Source: DATGHS01 sp035307785
GTDB lineage: Bacteria > Planctomycetota > Planctomycetia > Gemmatales > Gemmataceae
Reading direction: 5' to 3'
Length of the DNA stretch: 5,915 bases
NCBI GenBank assembly: GCA_035307785.1
Contig: DATGHS010000378.1
Location: forward strand, 1 to 5,915
In this document: positions 1 through 5,590 of the stretch, in pieces
Numbering within the stretch: the first letter of the stretch is position 1
How the letters are laid out: the number at the start of each line of letters is the position of its first letter
Made by a program: the position numbers and the translations under genes
Notes under the pieces: model-generated
Database searches by the model: none
Told to the model about the DNA's origin: nothing
Seen by the model: only the letters and a program-made list of their open reading frames with translations

Positions 1-1
1 C

Positions 2-238
2 GTGCAACAGCGCGCGTTGAAGCTCGGCAAGCCCAGCGAGGAACAAAGCAAGACGCTGGAGAAAAAATACGGCGAATCGCTCCGCAATGCAGTGAAGGAA
101 CTCGATGACCAGGCGCTGCGGCTGAAAAAGGAATCATACGGCAAAGACCTGATCGACATCCTGACCGCCAAGGCGAAGCTAAAATCGGAAGAAAAGGATA
201 AGGCCAAGGATAAAGAGAAGGAAAAGCCGAAATCGTAA
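2..238 (+). CDS. C-terminal fragment of an unrecognised lysine-rich protein (5' end outside window)
   Basis: An open frame enters from the left edge and ends at TAA 236-238. The GTG at position 2 could serve as a start, but with only one base upstream the frame more likely continues out of the window, so I treat this as a C-terminal fragment. The visible 78 residues are strongly charged and look helical, with heptad-like spacing in the first 55 residues (KTLEKKYGESLRNAVKELDD). They end in a tail made almost only of K, E, D and A (about residues 58-78). Such tails are common at the ends of planctomycete secreted or ribosome-associated proteins and say little about function. I do not recognise a family. 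The next gene starts 19 nt after the stop with a good ribosome binding site, which suggests co-transcription. Confidence 0.6.
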   Translation: MQQRALKLGKPSEEQSKTLEKKYGESLRNAVKELDDQALRLKKESYGKDLIDILTAKAKLKSEEKDKAKDKEKEKPKS

Positions 239-257
239 TCTCCAGAGGATATCGCCG

Positions 258-1301
258 ATGCGCTGGCTACTCTCCCTTGCAACTGCGACCTTGCTTCTCG
301 CCGCCGCGTGTGCCGAAGATAAGCGCGGCCTCGAGATTTACTTCATCGATACCGAGGGCGGCGCCGCGACGCTCATCGTGACTCCCACCGGCGAATCGGT
401 GCTGATCGACTCCGGCAATCCCGGCAAGCGCGACGCCGAGCGGATCTTCAAGGTGGCCAGCGAACGGGCAAAACCCACCCAGATCGACCACCACATCATC
501 ACCCATTGGCACCTCGATCACTACGGCGGCGTTGAGCGGCTCGCGGCCCTCATTCCGATTCGGCATTACTACCACCACGGCATCCCGGAAACGCTCGCTG
601 AAGATCCGATGAATTTCCCGCTGCTCATTCGGGCTTTCAAGCAGGCGTGCTCCGGCAAGGAAAGCCGGCTGAAGCCTGGTGACACCGTTGCGCTGAAGTC
701 CGCGCCCGGCGGACCGGCCCTCGAGCTGTTCTGCCTTTGCGGTCACGGTGAAGTGATTGCCGACAAACCCGGCGCCGCGGTCAACCCCATCGCGGCCGAG
801 CACAAGCCGCAACCGGAAGACAAGAGCGACAACGCCAAAAGCCTGGGCTTCCTGCTGAAATACGGCGGCTTCCGCTTCCTCGATTTGGGCGACCTTACCT
901 GGAACATCGAATACAAGCTCGTCAGCCCTTCCGACAAGATCGGCCCGGTGGATGTCTACCAGGTCACACACCACGGTCTGGAAATCAGCAACAACCCGGT
1001 GCTCATCCGCACCGTGCAGCCGCGCGTGGCCGTCTGCAACAACGGCCCGCGCAAGGGCGGTCACCCGCAGGTGATCGCCACGCTGCGCCGCTTGCCCGAA
1101 GTGCCCACGATTTATCAGTTGCATCGCAACGTGACTTCGGAGCCTTCGGAGAACACCGATCCGGACTTGATCGCCAACAACGACGAGCAGAATTGCAAAG
1201 GGGAGCCGATCATCGTGAAGGTGGCGCCGGATGCGAAGACCTACATGGTTACGGTTGGCAGCAGCAATAAGTCAAAGAAGTTCGAAACACGAAACCCATA
1301 A
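258..1301 (+). CDS. Secreted metallo-beta-lactamase-fold hydrolase, ComEC/Rec2-like
   Basis: 347 aa. The N-terminus is an export signal (MRWLLSLATATLLLAAACA, cleavage likely after ACA at residue 19). Cys18 sits in a poor lipobox, so a lipoprotein is possible but less likely. The mature part begins with a FIDTEGGAATLI strand and a VLIDSG turn (residues 29-53), as in MBL-fold enzymes. The metal-binding motif THWHLDH has H83, H85, D87 and H88. Later come N192 and S195 in a NAKSLGFLL strand, LGD with the bridging D212, and THHG with H238 and H239. This order (HxHxDH, N.xSL, GD, HHG) is that of the beta-lactamase-like domain of ComEC/Rec2 proteins, here free-standing without the membrane channel. 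The family binds two metal ions and hydrolyses phosphoester or similar bonds; the substrate cannot be read from sequence. AGAGGA at 244-249 lies 8 nt before the ATG and supports this start. The last residues (NKSKKFETRNP) look like an added low-complexity tail. Confidence 0.88.
   Translation: MRWLLSLATATLLLAAACAEDKRGLEIYFIDTEGGAATLIVTPTGESVLIDSGNPGKRDAERIFKVASERAKPTQIDHHIITHWHLDHYGGVERLAALIPIRHYYHHGIPETLAEDPMNFPLLIRAFKQACSGKESRLKPGDTVALKSAPGGPALELFCLCGHGEVIADKPGAAVNPIAAEHKPQPEDKSDNAKSLGFLLKYGGFRFLDLGDLTWNIEYKLVSPSDKIGPVDVYQVTHHGLEISNNPVLIRTVQPRVAVCNNGPRKGGHPQVIATLRRLPEVPTIYQLHRNVTSEPSENTDPDLIANNDEQNCKGEPIIVKVAPDAKTYMVTVGSSNKSKKFETRNP
1279..1297 (+). repeat. Possible remnant of a TTCGAAACACGAAAC-type intergenic repeat forming the end of the MBL gene
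   Basis: The stretch holds the palindrome TTCGAA and two ACGAAAC/TCGAAAC units in close series. It encodes the last residues KFETRNP. Short repeats whose translation reads like FETRN or FEIRNSK occur between genes in many environmental bacterial genomes (general recollection, not a search). One such element may have supplied the tail and stop codon here. With a single short copy in the window this remains a guess. Confidence 0.22.
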
Positions 1302-1313
1302 TCGTTCACGATT
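1300..1313. repeat. Short perfect inverted repeat AATCGT-TC-ACGATT
   Basis: Six-base arms separated by two bases overlap the stop codon of the MBL gene and lie 24 nt before the next start. The geometry could suit a dimeric DNA-binding protein. It is not followed by a T-run, so it is not an intrinsic terminator. A match of this length can occur by chance, and no second copy was noticed in the window. Confidence 0.25.
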
Positions 1314-1325
1314 TCCGGACTGAGT

Positions 1326-1330
1326 GAGGG
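1326..1330 (+). promoter_or_regulatory. Ribosome binding site GAGGG that decides the start of the first paralogue
   Basis: The site is 1 nt from the ATG at 1332 but 7 nt from the ATG at 1338. Only the second spacing is normal for translation initiation, so 1338 is preferred. The downstream paralogue supports this: counted from 1338 both proteins are exactly 213 aa and align without a gap from W23. Confidence 0.6.
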
Positions 1331-1337
1331 CATGCCT

Positions 1338-1979
1338 ATGTTGAAAACGCGTCTTCCCTTCTTGATTGTCGGGTTCGGCGTGATGGCTATAGGCGTAAGC
1401 GCCTGGGCGGATGACAAACCGGCTACCAAGACGTTTGTGAATTCCAAGGAAGGGTTGACCGCCAAGCTTACGGAAAACTACGTTGATTTCAGTTTCGATT
1501 ACCCGGCGAATTGGAAGGTGGCCGAAAGGAGTAAGGATTCAGAGAATTTCGTGAAAGTGGAACGTTACCTCGGCGACGGGAAAGACGCCGTTATGCAGGA
1601 AAGTTTCGCCGTCGGCCATTTCAAGTCCAGTGGCAATGCCGAACTTGATAAACGACTGATTCCGCAGTTGCTCAACCTAATCGACATGCAACTCAAAGCC
1701 GGCATCCCGAGTTACAAGAAGACATCCGACGGGCCGACGAAGTTGGGCAAGTATGAAGCGATCGAGCTTCGCTTCACTGGAGAAATGAAACATGAACAGA
1801 AGGGAATGATTCCCATGTGGGGCCGCATCGTGGTGCTTCCAAATCCCAGCGGTGGGCAGCAGGGAGTTATGCTGGCAATTCTAGCCACTCCGCAAGCTCC
1901 CGAACTCAAAGACGAAAAAGACCTCGGCGTGAAGGGCGAGATGCCCGCGATTATCAAGTCGTTCAAGCTGGGGAAATAA
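1338..1979 (+). CDS. Secreted protein of unknown function, paralogue A of a tandem pair
   Basis: 213 aa from the preferred start (an upstream in-frame ATG at 1332 would add two residues). Residues 1-24 form a signal peptide (MLKTRLPFLIVGFGVMAIGVSAWA, cut before DD at 25), so the mature protein is exported. The mature part has a conserved ENYVDFSFDYPANWK block (46-60), NFVKVER (70-76), SGNAE.DK.LIPQ (98-110), YKKTS.GPTKLG.Y (126-139), WGR.VV.PNP and a C-terminal DLGVKGEMPAIIKSFKLGK (195-213). The F.YP..W block followed by alternating strands and a central amphipathic helix resembles the PsbP/DcrB-type alpha-beta fold, but this rests on motif resemblance only. There is no membrane anchor after the signal, no cysteine in the mature part and no recognisable catalytic triad. 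It lies 36 nt after the MBL gene and 123 nt before its paralogue. Function unknown. Confidence 0.82.
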   Translation: MLKTRLPFLIVGFGVMAIGVSAWADDKPATKTFVNSKEGLTAKLTENYVDFSFDYPANWKVAERSKDSENFVKVERYLGDGKDAVMQESFAVGHFKSSGNAELDKRLIPQLLNLIDMQLKAGIPSYKKTSDGPTKLGKYEAIELRFTGEMKHEQKGMIPMWGRIVVLPNPSGGQQGVMLAILATPQAPELKDEKDLGVKGEMPAIIKSFKLGK

Positions 1980-2102
1980 ATCGCCACAATGGGCAGAGCA
2001 GCAAGGAGTCACGGGATTTAAGGCCCGACCGCGTTTTGTTCGGCAGCGCAAAAAGGGTTCGCAATAGCCAGAATGCACAGCCCGTGAGATCGGAGCAAGT
2101 TT
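1980..2102. other. Spacer between the two paralogues
   Basis: The 123 bp contain no convincing gene. The last bases supply the second paralogue's binding site, GGAG at 2092-2095, 7 nt before its ATG. I see no strong hairpin with a T-run and no good -35/-10 pair, so both paralogues may share a transcript. Confidence 0.5.
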
Positions 2103-2744
2103 ATGCACAGGGCTACTTGCTTTACTGGGATCGCCGTAATCGTCATGTTGGCAAGCGGTTCAGCCATCTGGGCGGATGACCCGCTCCCCACCAAGAAATT
2201 CGTGAACACCAAAGACGGGCGAACGGCCAAGATTCTCGAAAACTATGTCGATTTCTCGTTTGATTACCCGGCGCATTGGAAAATTGTCGAGGCCGGCGAG
2301 AACACTGCCAATTTCGTCAAGGTCGAACGCTCCACCTTGGAAGGCCCGGACTCTCTGTTCCGCGAGAACCTTACCGTCGGCAACTTCGCCGGCAGCGGCA
2401 ATGCCGAAGCGGACAAGAAACTGATCCCCCAATTCATGACGCAGATCGAAGAGCAATTCAAGAAAGGCTTTGCGAAATACAAGAAAACGTCCGAAGGACC
2501 GACGAAACTTGGGGCGTACAAGGGGACCGAATTCCGCTTTAGCAGCGAGGTGGACCATCCCGAAAAAGGCATGATTCATTACTGGGGGCGACTGGTGGTG
2601 ATCCCCAACCCCAGGGGCGGCAAGAAAGGCGTGATGGTGTTGATGTTGGCCACGTCGCTGGCTCCCGAATTGAAAGAAGAAAGAGACCTCGGTGTGAAAG
2701 GCGAATTGCCGATAATCATCAAGTCATTCAAATTGGGGAAATAG
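2103..2744 (+). CDS. Secreted protein of unknown function, paralogue B of a tandem pair
   Basis: 213 aa with a signal peptide (residues 1-24, ending SAIWA before DD). By hand count about 117 of 191 residues from W23 onward match the preceding gene with no gap, so the two arose by tandem duplication. The blocks ENYVDFSFDYPA.WK, NFVKVER, GNAE.DK.LIPQ, YKKTS.GPTKLG, WGR.VV.PNP.GG..GVM, APELK.E.DLGVKGE and IIKSFKLGK are shared. Differences gather in residues 61-69, 77-91 and 111-125, which may be surface or ligand-facing regions. A PsbP/DcrB-like fold is a possible reading of the F.YP..W block, not shown. The stop is 3 nt before the next ATG and the tail of this gene carries that gene's binding site (GGGGA 2735-2739), so the two are almost certainly translated from one mRNA. 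Confidence 0.85.
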   Translation: MHRATCFTGIAVIVMLASGSAIWADDPLPTKKFVNTKDGRTAKILENYVDFSFDYPAHWKIVEAGENTANFVKVERSTLEGPDSLFRENLTVGNFAGSGNAEADKKLIPQFMTQIEEQFKKGFAKYKKTSEGPTKLGAYKGTEFRFSSEVDHPEKGMIHYWGRLVVIPNPRGGKKGVMVLMLATSLAPELKEERDLGVKGELPIIIKSFKLGK

Positions 2745-2747
2745 TCC

Positions 2748-3974
2748 ATGTCCGAAAAGCCATCCCCCGGCGACGTCGGGTTGTCGCGCCGGGAAATGCT
2801 CGCAGCCGGCGGCAGTATGGCGGCCGCCGGTTTTTTGATGGCCCAGCATGCGGTTGGGGCCGACACTCCGGGCAACGCTGTGCAGGACCGGGGCAGCGAT
2901 ATCAAGCTCACCGCCATCCATACCTTTCCCACCGGGCCGAAGACGTACATTCGCCTGGAGTCGAACAAGAACGTGAACGGCTGGGGCGAAGTGACGGGCA
3001 GCGAGCCGAAGGTTTCGGCCGTGCTGGCCGAATCGCTTTTCGAGTTGCTCGACGGCGAAAACCCCACGCGCATCGAATACCTCTGGCAGAAGCTGTACCG
3101 AGCGCATCGCGACATTCGCGGCGGGGCGATCATCACGCATGTCATCGCCGCTATAGACATGGCGCTGTGGGACCTCACCGGCAAGCTTTGGGGTGTGCCG
3201 GTGTACCGGTTGCTCGGCGGCCCGTGCCGCGACAAGATTCGCATGTATCCGACTCCGAAAGCGCATAAGACCGGCACCGGCGGCCCACACCCGCTCTCCG
3301 GCGACCCGCGCGACATCAAGCAACTCGTGAGCATGGTCGAAAATGCTCGTAAGCAAGTGGGCCCTGATGGCTGCGTGATGTTCGACGCCCATTGTGCTAT
3401 TCCGCCGGCCACGCTGATTCAGTTCGCGAACGCCATTGAGCCATATGATATCCTTTTCCTCGAAGAACCCTGCGTGCCGGGGAATGTCGACGCGTTTATG
3501 CGTTTGAAGCAGCAGATCCGCATTCCCATGGCCGCCGGCGAACGCGACCGCACGATCTGGGAAATGCTGCCGTATCTAACGAACCGCTGCCTCGATGTCT
3601 TGCAGCCTGATGTCGTGCATACCGGCGGGATTTCGCAAGTGAAAAAAATCGCCACGCTGGCCGAGGCGTTTTTCGTCCCGCTGGCGCCGCACAACACTTG
3701 CTCGGAGCTCGGCCTCACGGCGAGCCTGCACGCAGCGGCCACGGTGCCCTTCCTGCTCATCCACGAAGGCTACCTCGACGGCCACATCATGCCGGCGGGC
3801 GTGGCCCGCAAGAACTGGGAGGTTGATAAGGACGGCTACGCCGCCTTGCCGCAAGGACCGGGCCTCGGCGTGGAAATGGACGAAGCCGCGATGGCCAAAG
3901 TCGCCGCCGATCCCAAGAAAAAGTATAAGTGGCCCAGCGCGAAGTTCCCGGACGGGTCGATTCGGGATTATTAA
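2748..3974 (+). CDS. Enolase-superfamily enzyme, D-galactonate dehydratase-like, with Tat signal
   Basis: 408 aa. Residues 12-38 are a twin-arginine leader (LSRREML, a hydrophobic AAGGSMAAAGFLMA stretch, then AVGA), predicting export of the folded enzyme. Mature protein: an N-terminal capping domain (about 52-160, with the helix HVIAAIDMALWDLTGKLWG), then the (beta/alpha)7-beta barrel. Likely Mg2+ ligands are D213 (VMFDAH), E239 (FLEEP) and E265 (AAGER), with H215 and H315 (LAPHNT) as acid/base residues. The 26-26-50 spacing of D213, E239, E265 and H315 equals that which I recall for E. coli D-galactonate dehydratase (D183, E209, E235, H285). There is no KxK motif on the second strand, which argues against the muconate-cycloisomerase and mandelate-racemase subgroups proper. 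The end PDGSIRDY is typical of the dehydratase-like branch. The family abstracts a proton alpha to a carboxylate, usually dehydrating acid sugars; the exact substrate is unknown. GGGGA at 2735-2739 lies 8 nt before the ATG. Confidence 0.9.
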   Translation: MSEKPSPGDVGLSRREMLAAGGSMAAAGFLMAQHAVGADTPGNAVQDRGSDIKLTAIHTFPTGPKTYIRLESNKNVNGWGEVTGSEPKVSAVLAESLFELLDGENPTRIEYLWQKLYRAHRDIRGGAIITHVIAAIDMALWDLTGKLWGVPVYRLLGGPCRDKIRMYPTPKAHKTGTGGPHPLSGDPRDIKQLVSMVENARKQVGPDGCVMFDAHCAIPPATLIQFANAIEPYDILFLEEPCVPGNVDAFMRLKQQIRIPMAAGERDRTIWEMLPYLTNRCLDVLQPDVVHTGGISQVKKIATLAEAFFVPLAPHNTCSELGLTASLHAAATVPFLLIHEGYLDGHIMPAGVARKNWEVDKDGYAALPQGPGLGVEMDEAAMAKVAADPKKKYKWPSAKFPDGSIRDY

Positions 3975-3982
3975 AGAAGGGA

Positions 3983-4072
3983 TACAAAGAGCACAGAGGG
4001 GTCACAAAGAGCACAAAGAAGAAAACGAAGAACTATCTTTGTGTTCTCTGTGTCTCCTTTTTGATCTTTGTG
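3983..4072. repeat. Interrupted inverted repeat of ACAAAGAGC-like units between the dehydratase and holA
   Basis: The left arm (3983-4020) is made of the units ACAAAGAGC, ACAGAGGGGTC, ACAAAGAGC and ACAAAGAAG. The right arm (4035-4072) is its reverse complement at 29 of 38 positions with no gap; the loop is the 14 bases 4021-4034. The left arm is purine-rich and the right pyrimidine-rich, so the transcript could fold into one long imperfect hairpin. The element starts 8 nt after the dehydratase stop and ends 17 nt before holA. Similar CACAAAG/CACAGAG repeats, which translate as HKEHKE or AQRG, occur between genes in many environmental bacteria, including planctomycetes (recollection, not a search). 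The long frame open through it is accidental. Confidence 0.85.
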
Positions 4073-4089
4073 TGCCGTCTTCCATCTTC

Positions 4090-5085
4090 ATGGATGCCCT
4101 TAATTTCCTCAGTGCCAAGCGCAAGCCCGCCGTGCAGCCCCTCTACGTGCTGCACGGCGAAGAGAATTTCTTGCGCTTGCAAGTGCGCGCGAAGCTCGAA
4201 AAGCTGTTGCTCGAAGATGCCGACCCGGATTTCGCGTGGGCGAGCTACCCTGGTGAAGAAGTACAGTGGTCGGTGATTCGGAACGAACTCGACACCCGGC
4301 CCTTTCTGGCGCCGCGCCGTGTGGTCATCATCGAACAGGCCGACCCTTTTGTCTCGGAATACCGGCCCCAGCTAGAGAAGCTCATCGATGCGCCTTCTGC
4401 CGGCACGCTCATTCTTGAAGTGAAATCGTGGCCCAAAAACACCAAGCTGGCCAAGAAGGTGCCCGACGAAGCGGTGATCGTATGCAGCCCGCCGCAACCC
4501 GCGAGTCTTCCCGGTTGGTGTATGCAACGCGCGGAATCGGAGTATCAGAAGAAGTTATCCCGTTCGGCCGCCACGCTGTTGGTTGAGCTGGCCGGCACCT
4601 CACTCGGTTTGCTCGACCAGGAACTGGCCAAGCTGGCGTCCTTTGCAGGAACGGCTTCGACGATCACAGAGCAAGATGTCGAGCAAGTCACCGGCCGCAG
4701 CAGTGCCGCAGAGACGTTCAAGATCTTCGATGCCATCGGTCAGGGCCGGCCGACCGCAGCGCTAGCCATACTTCACGGACTGTTCGAGCAAGGCGAAGAG
4801 CCACTGCGCATCTTGGGGGCGTTTAGCTGGCAATTGCGGCGGCTGGCTCAGGCCGGTCGGTTGGCCACGCAAGGCCAAAGCATTACCCAGGCGCTCGATG
4901 CGCTCAATGTCCCGCCATTCGCCCGCAAAGGTGTGGAACAGCAGTTAAAGCACTTAGGTCTCCGGCGGATAGAGAAGCTCTACGACTGGCTCCTGGAAAC
5001 TGACCTGGGCCTGAAAGGCGGCAATCCGCTGCCGGAACGAACCCAACTCGAGCGCCTCGTGGTGCGGCTGGCCCGGCCGAGGTAA
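4090..5085 (+). CDS. holA: DNA polymerase III delta subunit (clamp-loader subunit)
   Basis: 331 aa, the usual size for HolA. In the clamp loader, delta opens the beta sliding clamp so that it can be placed on primed DNA. Visible landmarks: LYVLHGEENFLRL (18-30), matching the conserved 'hGeE.fL' start of domain I; LDTRPFLAPRRVVIIEQAD (67-85), the 'rr.V.i..a' strand near the clamp-contacting region; GTSLGLLDQELAKLASF (169-185) and ITEQDVEQVTG (192-202), domain II; then the C-terminal collar domain with FKIFDAIGQGR, LFEQGEEPLRILGAFSWQLRRL (231-252) and LKGGNPLPERTQLERLV (308-324). The frame stays open to 3823 inside the dehydratase gene, but residues before the ATG at 4090 are translated repeat and antisense-like sequence with no delta homology, so MDALNFL is taken as the start. 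No clear Shine-Dalgarno site precedes it (CCATCTTC). It has no evident functional link to the upstream genes. Confidence 0.93.
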   Translation: MDALNFLSAKRKPAVQPLYVLHGEENFLRLQVRAKLEKLLLEDADPDFAWASYPGEEVQWSVIRNELDTRPFLAPRRVVIIEQADPFVSEYRPQLEKLIDAPSAGTLILEVKSWPKNTKLAKKVPDEAVIVCSPPQPASLPGWCMQRAESEYQKKLSRSAATLLVELAGTSLGLLDQELAKLASFAGTASTITEQDVEQVTGRSSAAETFKIFDAIGQGRPTAALAILHGLFEQGEEPLRILGAFSWQLRRLAQAGRLATQGQSITQALDALNVPPFARKGVEQQLKHLGLRRIEKLYDWLLETDLGLKGGNPLPERTQLERLVVRLARPR

Positions 5086-5129
5086 TGGGATTGCGGTACA
5101 TCATCATTTCACAATAAGAGTACCCCATT
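5084..5129. other. Hairpin-capable stretch after holA
   Basis: AATGGG (5084-5089, overlapping the holA stop) can pair with CCCATT (5124-5129), and GGTAC (5095-5099) with GTACC (5120-5124). The loop between the inner arms is 20 nt. No T-run follows (the next bases are GAAATGAAACG), so it does not fit an intrinsic terminator. It may only mark the 3' end of the holA message. Confidence 0.3.
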
Positions 5130-5177
5130 GAAATGAAACGACAAAACGTGAAATGAAACGAAAAAATGAAATGAATG
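5129..5177 (+). repeat. Three short direct repeats, TGAAATGAA core
   Basis: TGAAATGAAACGA occurs at 5129-5141 and again at 5149-5161, exactly 20 bp later; a shorter third copy, TGAAATGAA, starts at 5167, 18 bp on. The spacing is close to two helical turns, as in arrays of protein-binding sites, but the sequence is simple and A-rich and could equally come from slippage. It lies about 100 bp before the start of the small membrane-protein gene. Confidence 0.6.
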
Positions 5178-5263
5178 CCAATTCGGCATGAATCATCTGT
5201 GGGCCGCGCTAGTCTGGCGGGAAACCTGACCCATTTCCGAATGGAAGTCCTGGTTGGAAAGCA

Positions 5264-5268
5264 AGAGG
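5264..5268 (+). promoter_or_regulatory. Ribosome binding site AGAGG deciding the start of the small membrane protein
   Basis: The site lies 5 nt before the ATG at 5274. An in-frame ATG exists upstream at 5175, but it follows the A-rich direct repeats with no binding site, and the residues it would add (beginning MPIRHESSVGRA) look non-coding and would put a polar extension before the first membrane helix. Confidence 0.55.
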
Positions 5269-5273
5269 CCTCA

Positions 5274-5504
5274 ATGAAGGTAAAGACCAGCGCCTGGATC
5301 AGCCTAATAGCGATTGTGTTCGCCATTGCGGCGCTTGGTAATTCGATTGGCATATTCTTGTTCTTGTCTACTTGGCTAGGATCAGTGCTATTCTCTTTGG
5401 CGCTGCTTTGCATGCTTGTAGCGGTTCTTAGCGAGGAAATTGCCGCGATATTCACCCGGCGCAAGAATAAAAAGGACCCGATGGCAGAATCAACACAGTC
5501 TTAA
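5274..5504 (+). CDS. Small two-helix membrane protein, unknown function
   Basis: 76 aa from the start at 5274. It has a short basic N-terminus (MKVKTSAW), a first hydrophobic helix (about residues 9-28, ISLIAIVFAIAALGNSIGIF) and a second (about 30-50, with FLSTWLGSVLFSLALLCMLVAVL). A basic turn RRKNKK follows at about 60-65 and a polar tail ends in STQS. The positive-inside rule suggests both ends are cytoplasmic. I do not recognise a family, and 76 aa is too short for a confident assignment. Codons look less GC-rich at the third position than in holA or the dehydratase gene (for example ATA, TTG, TCT, CTA), and the surrounding DNA is also less GC-rich, which could point to a younger or acquired segment. 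It stands alone: 188 bp from holA and 180 bp from the next gene. The absence of a family match leaves some doubt that it is expressed. Confidence 0.55.
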   Translation: MKVKTSAWISLIAIVFAIAALGNSIGIFLFLSTWLGSVLFSLALLCMLVAVLSEEIAAIFTRRKNKKDPMAESTQS

Positions 5505-5581
5505 CACACTACCGAAGCTTACATATTTCAAATTGACCCGCCATCGCCGGAGCCGCGGCTCTTCGCCTTAGGCATGAAAGC

Positions 5582-5590
5582 TGCTATAAT
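5582..5590 (+). promoter_or_regulatory. Candidate extended -10 promoter (TGC-TATAAT) for the PSCyt1 gene
   Basis: A perfect TATAAT at 5585-5590 is preceded by TGC, the extended -10 pattern that can make up for a poor -35. The -35 region at a 17-bp spacer (TTCGCC, 5562-5567) matches the consensus at only three of six positions. Transcription would start near 5597 and give a leader of about 88 nt before the ATG at 5685. That leader can form a small hairpin, CCTTC (5607-5611) with GAAGG (5616-5620), or alternatively CGGCC (5599-5603) with GGCCG (5619-5623). The promoter faces the truncated gene and suggests that it heads its own transcript. Confidence 0.5.

Noticed and set aside
267..1124. Long minus-strand open frame (285 aa) opposite the MBL gene
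   Set aside because: It mirrors a GC-rich coding frame, its translation is rich in A, R, G and V without domains, and the plus-strand protein has complete catalytic motifs.
1817..2179. Plus-strand 120-aa frame spanning the end of paralogue A, the spacer and the start of paralogue B
   Set aside because: It overlaps both paralogues in another frame and reads as low-complexity R/S/Q-rich sequence without a ribosome binding site.
2579..3412. Minus-strand open frames (277 aa and a 222-aa frame at 2724-3392) opposite the dehydratase gene
   Set aside because: Both overlap a well-supported enolase-superfamily gene, show no recognisable motif and cross the boundary between two plus-strand genes.
3983..4072. 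CRISPR array or intrinsic terminator
   Set aside because: The units are about 9 bp with no unique spacers, so it is not CRISPR. The long hairpin is imperfect and is not followed by a T-run, so a terminator is not supported.
5175..5273. N-terminal extension of the small membrane protein, or a tRNA suggested by the SSVGRAS-like translation
   Set aside because: No ribosome binding site precedes 5175, and no cloverleaf with a GGTTCGA-type T-loop can be drawn in 5175-5273.
4904..5464. Minus-strand 186-aa frame across the end of holA and the small membrane-protein gene
   Set aside because: It overlaps the conserved HolA C-terminus and the direct repeats; no domain is visible and its composition changes abruptly along its length.
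5533..5537. TTGAC as the -35 element for the promoter at 5585
   Set aside because: It lies 47 bp before the TATAAT, far outside the usual 16-18 bp spacing.
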